NCBI GenBank assembly: GCA_965220245.1
Contig: CBDCPI010000009.1
Coordinates: 1-55,715 of the forward strand
Direction: 5' to 3'
Source of the DNA: CBDCPI01 sp965220245
GTDB taxonomy: Bacteria > Chloroflexota > Dehalococcoidia > Lucifugimonadales > UBA3495
DNA length: 55,715 nucleotides
Each line of letters opens with the position of its first letter. The stretch's first letter is position 1. The position numbers and the translations under genes are program-made. Below, one piece after another: positions 47,179 through 54,247 of this stretch. The notes below the pieces were generated by a model. The model was not told where the DNA came from. It searched no databases and was given only the letters and a program-made list of their open reading frames with translations.

Positions 47179-48567
47179 ATGGTGCTCCGCAGCAAAATCA
47201 GTGAGATTCTGGACCGAGACCAAGCTGGCGGCGAGGTGCTGGTCCAAGGATGGGTCAAGACCAGACGCTCGTCCAAGTCCGTGTCCTTTGTGCTGGTGAA
47301 CGACGGCTCGACGATAAGGGACATCCAGGTTGTGGCCGACCAGTCCCAGCCGGGCTTGCAAGTCGTGGACTCACTGACCACCGGTTGCAGCGTCACGGTG
47401 GCCGGCGCTTTGGTCGAATCACCCGGCAAGGGCCAGCGCTACGAGATTCAAGCCAGCCGCATCGACTTGGTGGGCGCATCCGACCCCGAAACTTACCCGC
47501 TACAAAAAAAGCGCCACACCCCGGAGTTCCTACGTGAAATCGCCCATCTTCGGCCTAGGACCAACACCTTTGGCGCGGTGGCCCGGGTCCGCAACGCCAC
47601 GGCTTTCGCGATTCACAGCTTCTTCCAAGAACGGGGGTTTAACTTTATTCAGACCCCCATCATCACCGCCAATGATGCTGAAGGGGCGGGCTCCATGTTT
47701 CGCGTTACCACATTGGACTTGGACAACCCGCCCAAGAAAGGCCAAGCTGTTGACCATGAGGAGGACTTTTTTGGCAAGCCCACCTTCTTGACGGTGAGCG
47801 GACAATTGGAGGCCGAAATCTTCGCCCAAGCCTTGGGCGACGTTTACACTTTTGGTCCGACGTTTCGGGCGGAAAACTCCAACACTTCCCGACACTTGGC
47901 TGAATTCTGGATGGTAGAGCCGGAAGTGGCGTTCTGTGACCTCGACGGGCTTGCCAATCTGGCCGAGGAGTTCCTCAAGTACATCTTCAGCTACGTGCTG
48001 GACCATTGCCCGGAGGACATGGCCTTCTTCAACCAGTGGTACGACCAGTCCGCTATCTCAACCCTGGAAGAAATCGTTGCTTCCAGTTTCCAACGCATTA
48101 CCTACACCGAGGCCGTGGAGCTACTGGTCAGCTCCGGAGAGAGCTTCGAATATCCCGTAGAATGGGGAGCGGACTTGCAGTCGGAGCATGAGCGCTATCT
48201 GACCGAGAAGAAAATCGGCAGCCCGGTGATCGTCACCGACTACCCCAAGGAAATCAAGGCCTTCTATATGCGCCTTAACGGTGACGGCAGGACTGTGGCC
48301 GCCATGGACGTGCTGGTGCCCAGGATCGGCGAAATAATCGGCGGCAGCCAGAGGGAAGAGCGCCGGGACGTGCTCCTGTCCCGCTTGTTGGAGTCGGGTC
48401 TCTCCGAAAGCGATTACTCTTGGTATCTGGACCTGCGCAGCTACGGCACCGTACCTCACGCGGGGTTTGGCCTGGGGTTCGAGCGGACGGTCCAGTTCAT
48501 CACCGGCCTGTCCAACATCCGGGACGTCATCCCCTTTCCCAGGACCCCCAAGAACGCCGAGTTCTGA
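47179..48567 (+). CDS. asnS: Asparaginyl-tRNA synthetase
   Basis: Class II aminoacyl-tRNA synthetase, about 462 aa. N-terminal OB anticodon domain (about 14-110, VQGWVKTRRSSKS), motif 2 FGPTFRAENSNTSRHLAEFWMVEPE and motif 3 HAGFGLGFERTVQFITG, with IRDVIPFPRTP. AsnRS rather than AspRS by the SNTSRHL element. ATG at 47179 after GGGGTGAGG; a GTG at 47170 is less likely. With AsnRS present, GatCAB in this organism may mainly serve tRNA(Gln). Confidence 0.95.
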   Translation: MVLRSKISEILDRDQAGGEVLVQGWVKTRRSSKSVSFVLVNDGSTIRDIQVVADQSQPGLQVVDSLTTGCSVTVAGALVESPGKGQRYEIQASRIDLVGASDPETYPLQKKRHTPEFLREIAHLRPRTNTFGAVARVRNATAFAIHSFFQERGFNFIQTPIITANDAEGAGSMFRVTTLDLDNPPKKGQAVDHEEDFFGKPTFLTVSGQLEAEIFAQALGDVYTFGPTFRAENSNTSRHLAEFWMVEPEVAFCDLDGLANLAEEFLKYIFSYVLDHCPEDMAFFNQWYDQSAISTLEEIVASSFQRITYTEAVELLVSSGESFEYPVEWGADLQSEHERYLTEKKIGSPVIVTDYPKEIKAFYMRLNGDGRTVAAMDVLVPRIGEIIGGSQREERRDVLLSRLLESGLSESDYSWYLDLRSYGTVPHAGFGLGFERTVQFITGLSNIRDVIPFPRTPKNAEF

Positions 48568-48587
48568 GTTTCACCGCCGGGGCTTTG

Positions 48588-48617
48588 TTGACGGCCCAAC
48601 GGCCCCGTCCATATAAT
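48588..48617 (+). promoter_or_regulatory. Sigma70-type promoter before the second ComDE-like pair
   Basis: TTGACG (48588-48593), 18-nt spacer, perfect TATAAT (48612-48617). Predicted start near 48625; the gene starts at 48686 with GGAG upstream. Confidence 0.7.
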
Positions 48618-48685
48618 AGGCTCGTCCCCAGCAAAGCGTGGCCCGCGGCGGACTGAGCTAAGCTTGGACCAATAAAGGAGCGCAA

Positions 48686-49192
48686 ATGACAATTCCCGAG
48701 TCGGTCCTGCATCCAACAGCAATCGTTGATGAGCTGAAAAAGAACAACTTCACCCACGTGATTTGGCTTCCCGACAGTGAGACCAATTTCATGTACCAAT
48801 TGCTTACCAGCGATCCCTCGCTGGACTTGGTCCCCGTTTGCCGGGAAGGGGAAACCATGGCCATAGCCGCCGGGCTGTGGGTCGGCGGCAAGAAGCCGGT
48901 GGTATTGATCCAAAACACCGGGATTTTCGAGTCCGGCGACTCCATTCGCGGGCTGGGGCTGGACGTTAACCAGCCGCTGGTGATGCTGATTGGTTACCGT
49001 GGCTGGAGCCGCCACGGAATTACCACCGACTCGGCGGCGCGCTACATTGAGCACATCCTCCACGCTTGGGGCATCAACTATTATCTCATCGAGACCGACG
49101 AGGACGCCGACCGGATCAGCGTGGCGACCGCTGAGGCGGAGCGGGTCCAAAAGCCGGTGGCGGTGCTGGTAGGGACCGAGTTTGGCGCCTAG
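48686..49192 (+). CDS. ComD-like thiamine enzyme, PYR-domain subunit (set 2)
   Basis: 168 aa. VCREGETMAIAAGLWVGGKKPV carries the activating Glu (about 54-56). Then LIQNTGIFESGDSIRGLGL. ATG with AAAGGAG. Followed after 65 nt by the PP-domain subunit. Same family as 35423, with rather different sequence, so a different 2-oxoacid is likely. Confidence 0.88.
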   Translation: MTIPESVLHPTAIVDELKKNNFTHVIWLPDSETNFMYQLLTSDPSLDLVPVCREGETMAIAAGLWVGGKKPVVLIQNTGIFESGDSIRGLGLDVNQPLVMLIGYRGWSRHGITTDSAARYIEHILHAWGINYYLIETDEDADRISVATAEAERVQKPVAVLVGTEFGA

Positions 49193-49256
49193 GCGGCCCC
49201 TGTAGTCGTGGACCTTAGCCGGATTTCAGAGTCGTATCAAAAAAGGACTGCCGAAC

Positions 49257-49847
49257 ATGATAAATAACACGGACGCCGTCAGATTATTGGACAACAAACG
49301 CAATGGCGCGGTAATCGTGCCCACCATGAACGCTGGAAATGTTCGTATGGGCCTGCCCAGCGTCACTACTCATCAGGAACTGGACTTCCCCTTGTCCGGC
49401 GCTATGGGCAAAGCCTCCTCAGTTGGGCTGGGCTTGGCGCTGGCCCACCCCGAGCGCAAGATCATGGTCTTGGATGGCGATGGCAGCCTCCTGATGAACC
49501 TGGGAACCCTGGTTACCCTCTCCAACCAAGCGCCCAAGAACTTGGTCCACTTCGTGTTCGACAACGGCGTCTACGCGGTCACCGGCGGCCAGCCGGTGCC
49601 TGGCTCCGGACGGGCCGATTGGGAGAAAATGGCCGCTGCCGCCGGCTACGCCGCCACCTTCTCCTTCGACAACCTGGAGGACTTGACCACGGGTATCGAC
49701 CAAGTGATGACCGCCGAGGGCCCGGTGTTTGTCCATCTGGTGGTGGAGCCCGAGATTGAAAACACTCCGGTGCAGTTCCGCCCGCGGGCGTCTCGCACCG
49801 TGCACATGGCGATTCAAGAGTTGCCCCAAGCTCTAGCTGCCGACTAA
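49257..49847 (+). CDS. ComE-like thiamine enzyme, PP-domain subunit (set 2)
   Basis: 196 aa. TPP/Mg motif LDGDGSLLMNLG (72-83) with N103 (FDNGVYAVTGG); preceding GAMGKASSVGLGLALAHP. ATG at 49257. The transcript probably ends at the hairpin 49897-49928. Partner of 48686. Active-site residues intact. Confidence 0.9.
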   Translation: MINNTDAVRLLDNKRNGAVIVPTMNAGNVRMGLPSVTTHQELDFPLSGAMGKASSVGLGLALAHPERKIMVLDGDGSLLMNLGTLVTLSNQAPKNLVHFVFDNGVYAVTGGQPVPGSGRADWEKMAAAAGYAATFSFDNLEDLTTGIDQVMTAEGPVFVHLVVEPEIENTPVQFRPRASRTVHMAIQELPQALAAD

Positions 49848-49896
49848 CCCCGTGGTCCAATTTGGTCCCGGTAGCTACAGGCGAGAGAAGACAGCC

Positions 49897-49928
49897 GAGG
49901 CGGTGACAAATTCACCGCCTCTTTGATT
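49897..49928 (+). terminator. Rho-independent terminator of the ComDE-like set 2
   Basis: Stem GAGGCGGTGA / TCACCGCCTC (49897-49921) with a CAAAT loop, then TTTGATT. It ends 50 nt after the ComE-like stop. Confidence 0.8.
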
Positions 49929-50097
49929 ACTGATACGTGAACGATTACCTAAACCAGTCCTCGTCTTTCCGGCCTTGAGCCGGAATCCAGGAATTCAGAG
50001 GACAAAGAACGTAGATGGTGGAGAACGGCTCTGGGTTCCGGCCTTCGCCGGAACGACGGGGGAGGGGATAGTTTAGAAACTTATTCACGCATCAGTA
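49928..50097. mobile_element. Palindromic MITE-like element, copy M3 (inverted)
   Basis: About 170 bp, TACTGATACGTGAACGATTA at the left and TTATTCACGCATCAGTA at the right; internal arms as in M1 but in reverse orientation. The middle is partly diverged (TCTGGGTTCC). It abuts element E and the terminator. Confidence 0.7.
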
Positions 50098-50111
50098 ATT
50101 CCGAAGGCCGA

Positions 50112-50278
50112 GCGTCAAAGCTCAGGGTCTTTCAATTGTCACCCTAGTCTGCTATTCGTCACCCTGAACGAAGTGAAGGGTCTAAAATCCTTCTGGAAAG
50201 GCGAAGTTAGTTCCAGCAAGAATTTTAGATTCCTCGCGCTGCTCGGAATGACAATTAAAAGACTCTGCATCAAAGCTG
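50112..50278. mobile_element. Inverted-repeat element E with 12-bp flanking repeats
   Basis: 143 bp (50124-50266) from AGGGTCTTTCAATTGTCACC to GACAATTAAAAGACTCT. Flanks GCGTCAAAGCTC (50112-50123) and GCATCAAAGCTG (50267-50278) agree at 10 of 12 positions. Internal GTCTAAAATCC / TTTTAGATTCC arms as in copy A. Confidence 0.7.
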
Positions 50279-50309
50279 CGGCGCGGTTGCCAAAAGCTCC
50301 TAATGGGCT

Positions 50310-50621
50310 ATGGAGTCCTTGCGGCCAGACCAGGTATTGAAGACCATCGCCAAGGGCCTGTTGGGCAAGGTTTTTGCTTACGGCGCCTTTGTTCTAGGCT
50401 TCTGGTTGCTGTACCAAGGGTTCGCCAGACCCAATATTGGCCTCGGGGTGCTGGGAGGTCTGGCGATACCGGTAGCGGCCTACCTGATGGTGTTGGCCCG
50501 GAAGTCAGACCCGGTAACAGGAACAGCCCCAAAGGAAATCGAGCAGGAGGATAGGTCCGGTGATTCCATCCCCAGTGATTCCATCGATGGAAGCGGCCCG
50601 GGCGATAAACTACCACCGTAA
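50310..50621 (+). CDS. Small membrane protein of unknown function
   Basis: 103 aa with two hydrophobic segments (about 21-40 and 45-64) and a polar, Ser/Asp/Pro-rich tail. The ATG at 50310 lacks a clear ribosome-binding site. It overlaps the next gene by 62 nt. Not recognised. Confidence 0.5.
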   Translation: MESLRPDQVLKTIAKGLLGKVFAYGAFVLGFWLLYQGFARPNIGLGVLGGLAIPVAAYLMVLARKSDPVTGTAPKEIEQEDRSGDSIPSDSIDGSGPGDKLPP

Positions 50622-51174
50622 GGATGCGTTGGTGGTAGCGACGTCGGCGGCATTGCGCGACTGGTGCCAGGTTTCGCAACGGCGGGACTTGGACGTCGAC
50701 TTGCAAGACTGCATGGACCGGGCCCCGGCAGTGGGTCTGGGGTTATCGTTGGCCCAACCCGGGAGCAAGGTGCTGGTGTTGGACTGCGATTCGACCCTGA
50801 GGACCGACCTGGGTGGCTTGGCGACGGTGGGGGAGTCCCAGCCGGAGAATTTGGTGCATGTGGTCTTCGACGATGCTTCCCATCGCTCCACCGGCGGATT
50901 GCCCATCAAGGCCTTGGACCATCTGGACCTCCCGGCCATGGCCCGCAGCGCCGGTTACGCCAAGACCTACCAGTTCGATGAGTTGGAAGAGTTGGTGCTG
51001 GGGTTGGAGGAGGCCCTTGCTCAGCCCGGCCCGGTATTCGTGCTCGTCAAGGTCGTTCGGGATGAAGAATTACCGCCCATGCCCAGCCGGAGCATGGCCG
51101 AGGGGTGGGCCGCGGTGCGGCGGACGATTAGCTCCGGGGCCAAGAGTGGGGCTTCCACTCCCCGCTCAGCCTGA
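50560..51174 (+). CDS. Degenerate ComE-like thiamine-domain protein
   Basis: 204 aa, clearly homologous to the ComE-like protein at 49257. The GDG of the TPP/Mg motif is changed to C76-D77-S78 (LDCDSTLRTDLGG) and the Asn ligand is D105 (VFDDASHRSTGG), so cofactor binding is doubtful. GTG at 50560 with AGGAGG about 9 nt upstream, inside the upstream membrane gene; ATG 50587 is an alternative. The C-terminus (GASTPRSA) and stop come from a repeat. It may be a pseudoenzyme or a regulatory subunit. Confidence 0.72.
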   Translation: MIPSPVIPSMEAARAINYHRKDALVVATSAALRDWCQVSQRRDLDVDLQDCMDRAPAVGLGLSLAQPGSKVLVLDCDSTLRTDLGGLATVGESQPENLVHVVFDDASHRSTGGLPIKALDHLDLPAMARSAGYAKTYQFDELEELVLGLEEALAQPGPVFVLVKVVRDEELPPMPSRSMAEGWAAVRRTISSGAKSGASTPRSA

Positions 51175-51188
51175 GCGGCAGCCGAAGG
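51153..51188. repeat. Short palindromic repeat at the gene end
   Basis: CTTCCACTCCCCGCTCAGCC followed by TGAGCGGCAGCCGAAGG. Nearly the same 36-bp unit occurs inside the ABC ATPase gene at 52729-52765. It supplies the stop codon of the degenerate ComE-like gene. Confidence 0.7.
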
Positions 51189-51195
51189 GCCGAAG

Positions 51196-51975
51196 TTAGG
51201 CCGCGACGCTATCTTCTTCCATAGTTCGCACCAAGATTTGCCGGGCCACGTTGTAACCGATTGATACCTTTTCCCGTTGCGTAGCCACCTCCAACACCCC
51301 AAGATACGGCGCCGCCGCTAAGACGGTGATTTCACAGTTGGGCACAATCATGGAGTCGGCCAAGAAGCGCAAGAGCTTCGCATCTTCCTCGGGCACCCGG
51401 TCAACCACGTAAGTAACCGCGGGTGAGGCCGTATCCAACGTAAGAGCGTTGTCGGGCATCCGGGGTTCCCCGGAGCCGGGAATCGGGCGGCCAAAGGGTG
51501 AGCGGGTGGGGTGGCCCAGTTGCTCCACCAGCTTTCCTTGAAACTCCCGGGACATTCCGTGTTCCAAGCGATGGGCCTCCTGGTGGGCTTGGTGCAGGTC
51601 CATTTTTAACAACCGCACCACCAGCCACTCCGCCAAGCGGTGGCGGCGGGCGATGTCCTCGGCGCCCTCAAACCCCCGGGGGGTCAGCCGGATCCGCTTG
51701 TCGGCCCCGATGTCCACCAAGTTTTGCCGCTGCATCCGCCGGATCATTCCAGCAACCGAGGGCACCGATGTCCCCAACCCTTCGGCTATTGGCAATTGCT
51801 TCAGGGTGTCGGTCAACTGAGTGATGGTTGGGATTTCCGAGTCTTCCCAGAGCTTGTACAAGCAGAGCAGATAGTTTTCGGTGCCAGGCGATAGCCGCTC
51901 GTCCTGCCCTTCCGTCAGTGTTTCATTGGAGTCTTGGTCACGGGAGCCTTGGTTGCGTTTCTTTCTTGGCGGCAT
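51196..51975 (-). CDS. DtxR/IdeR-type metal-dependent repressor
   Basis: 259 aa. Winged-helix domain (about 30-110, PSVAGMIRRMQRQNLVDIGADKRIRLTPRG), dimerisation/metal domain with EAHRLEHGMS and SPFGRPIPG (the DtxR-type RSPFGNPIPG, so iron rather than Mn). A C-terminal SH3/FeoA-like domain follows (about 185-250). The neighbouring Fe(III) ABC genes suggest iron homeostasis. ATG start; N-terminus about 25 residues longer than usual. Confidence 0.9.
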   Translation of the reverse strand: MPPRKKRNQGSRDQDSNETLTEGQDERLSPGTENYLLCLYKLWEDSEIPTITQLTDTLKQLPIAEGLGTSVPSVAGMIRRMQRQNLVDIGADKRIRLTPRGFEGAEDIARRHRLAEWLVVRLLKMDLHQAHQEAHRLEHGMSREFQGKLVEQLGHPTRSPFGRPIPGSGEPRMPDNALTLDTASPAVTYVVDRVPEEDAKLLRFLADSMIVPNCEITVLAAAPYLGVLEVATQREKVSIGYNVARQILVRTMEEDSVAA

Positions 51976-52120
51976 CCGCTACCTGCGTGAAGTTAAATTA
52001 TTGGAACCTCGGGCCGGGCGCCTTCGACTGCGCTCAGGCTAACCCTTCGTCTCCCGCTCAGGAAAAGCCAAAGCTTGCCCCGCTGCTTACAGCATACCAG
52101 TTTAACGGAGAAACGCACCA

Positions 52121-52419
52121 CCAGTGGAGAGTAGGGTCTTTCAATTGTCATTCTGAAGGAGCGGAGCGACTGAAGAATCTAAACGCCTGACCCGGAACCA
52201 ACCTTGGCTTGCCCCATGAATTCTAGACCCTTCACTCCGTCCTTGCCAGTAATATACAAGGGTGAGACCTTTGCGTAACCCCGTAGGGGCACCCCTTGTG
52301 GGTGCTTTGGTGTTGTCACCCCCAAAGGGCGCCCCTACATTTCTCGGTACCTGCGCGCAGCAGTCCCGGTTATGCAAAGATCTCAAGGGTGACAACTGAA
52401 AGACCCTGCAGTGGAGAGA
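52121..52419. mobile_element. Inverted-repeat element F with 12-bp flanks and a nested palindrome
   Basis: 275 bp (52133-52407) from AGGGTCTTTCAATTGTCATT to GACAACTGAAAGACCCT. Flanks CCAGTGGAGAGT (52121-52132) and GCAGTGGAGAGA (52408-52419) agree at 10 of 12 positions. A P-type palindrome (GTAGGGGCACCCC / AGGGCGCCCCTAC, 52283-52338) sits inside it, so F predates the P insertion. Confidence 0.7.
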
Positions 52420-52446
52420 CTGCCCGGTCCAAAGGCTGCGTCGGCT

Positions 52447-53679
52447 CTAGCAGGCTAGCGCCATTTGGTCTTTGAACAGCCTCATATAATGCCCCGGTCT
52501 CAACCGGACCTCTACCGCGGCGCCCTTGGAATATTCCGTGGTGTGAGGAAGCAAACAGCGTATTTGGCGGCCGGAAGGAAGACCGATGCTGTACAGGTAC
52601 GACCCGCCGCGAAACTCCCGCTCGACAATCACACCTTGTCCGTCCTCGGCGGGATAGCATTCCAGGCAGTCGGGACGGACCATAACCTCGAGGCTGCCCT
52701 CAGTCTTGGGCTCGTCGGCTTGAGGAGGCTTCGACTCCCCGCTCAGCCTGAGCGGTAGTCGAAGGGGGAGAGAACCCGGCCATTCCCCCGGCCATTCCCC
52801 CGGCCATTCCATGGAGCCTAACTCGGTGCTCAACCTATCGCCGTTCCAAGAGGCTGGCAAAAAGTCCACCATGCCGATGAATTCCGCCACAAAACGGGTT
52901 GCCGGGCTATGGAAAATCTGCTCGGGGGTTCCCGTTTGCTGTACCCGCCCTTGATTTATGACCGAGATCAAATCACCCAGATACAGGGCTTCTTCTTGGT
53001 CATGGGTAACGAAAACGGTGGTGGCGTGACTGGCCCGCACGATTTCCCGGAAGTCCCGGCGGACCTGCTCTCTGAGCTTGGGGTCTAGATTCGAGAAGGG
53101 CTCGTCCAATAGGAGTAGCTCCGGGTTGGGGGCCAACGCCCGGCCAAGGGCCACTCGTTGCTGCTGGCCTCCCGACAACTCGTGAGGCATCCGCCGGCGT
53201 AAACCGTGGAGGCCCACCAGCTCCAGCACTTCGTCCACTCTGCCGTTGTGCTTGCCGGCCTTGGGCAGCCCGTAAGCCACGTTTTGCTCTACAGTGAGAT
53301 GAGGGAAGAGTGCGCCCTCCTGGAATACCATGCCGATTTTTCGTTTTTCGGGGGGTACGATGGAACCCGGTCCACAGACCGGGCGGCCTCCCAAGTGAAT
53401 CGTTCCCCGCTCCGGCCGCTCGAATCCGGCTATTATCCGCAACGCCGTGGTCTTGCCGCATCCGCTGGGGCCTACGAGAGCCAACACCTTGCCAAAGGGT
53501 ACGGACAGGTCGAGGCCGTCCACGGCTGGCACTCCCGCAAACTGCTTGGCCAAGCCGCGGCACTCCAACCCCTGCCGGTGGTTGCCGGAGGTCTTTTTGC
53601 TGGAGTCTGAGCCTTGGGACTCCGGGCTGGCCGGTCCACAGCCATTGGCCTTGGGAGAGTGAGTATGCGGTGTTAACAT
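52447..53679 (-). CDS. Iron(III)-type ABC transporter ATPase
   Basis: 410 aa, FbpC/PotA-like. Walker A GPSGCGKT (70-77), signature LSGGQQQR, Walker B LLLLDEP, H-loop VFVTHDQEEALYL. The C-terminal TOBE-like domain is interrupted at about 292-320 by GEWPGEWPGEWPG (12-nt repeats at about 52776-52812) and by the 36-bp palindromic repeat (52729-52765). Both are in frame. ATG at 53679 with GAGGG 5 nt upstream; the extra 35 N-terminal residues are unusual. The permease is divergent at 54248. Substrate Fe(III) is inferred from family and DtxR neighbour. Confidence 0.88.
   Translation of the reverse strand: MLTPHTHSPKANGCGPASPESQGSDSSKKTSGNHRQGLECRGLAKQFAGVPAVDGLDLSVPFGKVLALVGPSGCGKTTALRIIAGFERPERGTIHLGGRPVCGPGSIVPPEKRKIGMVFQEGALFPHLTVEQNVAYGLPKAGKHNGRVDEVLELVGLHGLRRRMPHELSGGQQQRVALGRALAPNPELLLLDEPFSNLDPKLREQVRRDFREIVRASHATTVFVTHDQEEALYLGDLISVINQGRVQQTGTPEQIFHSPATRFVAEFIGMVDFLPASWNGDRLSTELGSMEWPGEWPGEWPGSLPLRLPLRLSGESKPPQADEPKTEGSLEVMVRPDCLECYPAEDGQGVIVEREFRGGSYLYSIGLPSGRQIRCLLPHTTEYSKGAAVEVRLRPGHYMRLFKDQMALAC
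52729..52765. repeat. Palindromic repeat inside the ABC ATPase gene
   Basis: CTTCGACTCCCCGCTCAGCC followed by TGAGCGGTAGTCGAAGGGG. Same unit as at 51153-51188. It encodes part of the SLPLRLPLRLSGESKP stretch. Confidence 0.7.
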
Positions 53680-53825
53680 GTGGCCCTCAGCACAGTCTTT
53701 CCCGTATAGCTAATGCGCCCCGGCACTACAAGGAAAGCGCCGCGACTAAGTTCTATGCAACGGATGGATGGCTAATCTGCCGTTGTTAGGCTAAGTATAG
53801 GAATGCACCGTGACGAATGGCCGAT

Positions 53826-53854
53826 AGTGTAGATACATTGTACCGCAGTGTCAA
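53826..53854 (-). promoter_or_regulatory. Promoter for the ABC ATPase gene, with DtxR-like core nearby
   Basis: Minus strand TTGACA (53849-53854), 17-nt spacer, TACACT (53826-53831). Between the start site and the gene lies GTTAGGCTAA (53785-53794), equal to the centre of the DtxR/IdeR box; the flanks do not match. Confidence 0.5.
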
Positions 53855-53984
53855 CACCCATTGACGAGAGCTTGGATGGCCAAGGCGCGGGCCGTTTTGC
53901 CGGTATTTACTGGCACCCTCCTATAGCAACAATCGGAGGCGATACCCGCGGAACGGGAATCAGGTGTCATTGAAAGCGGTCTCT

Positions 53985-54055
53985 AGGCGCCCACAAGGGG
54001 CGCCCCTACGATGGTTACGATGCCGAAATGTAGGGACAACCCTTGTGGTTGTCCT
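53985..54055. repeat. Palindromic element P3 (GTAGGGGC family)
   Basis: AGGCGCCCACAAGGGGCGCC continuing CCTACGATGGTTACGATGCC, then GTAGGGACAACCCTTGTGGT and TGTCCT. Almost identical ends to P1 at 22769. Confidence 0.7.
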
Positions 54056-54073
54056 GGTCGCTCCCCCAGCGCG

Positions 54074-54103
54074 TTGACATTGGATATATGCCCGCGCTAT
54101 TCT
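54074..54103 (+). promoter_or_regulatory. Candidate promoter for the iron permease gene
   Basis: TTGACA (54074-54079), 18-nt spacer, TATTCT (54098-54103). The leader is about 140 nt, and passes through an AT-rich stretch (54150-54200). Confidence 0.4.
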
Positions 54104-54247
54104 TCTGGCCGAGTAGCTGGGCATATTGGTTCAACCGGTTAAGCACTCCAATAATGCATTATATGTATACACGATATATTAGTTGAATGATATAAGTCGC
54201 TTCTCGCTTAGGCAGTTTACACCGGAGGAGTTAACGTCCTAAACAGG

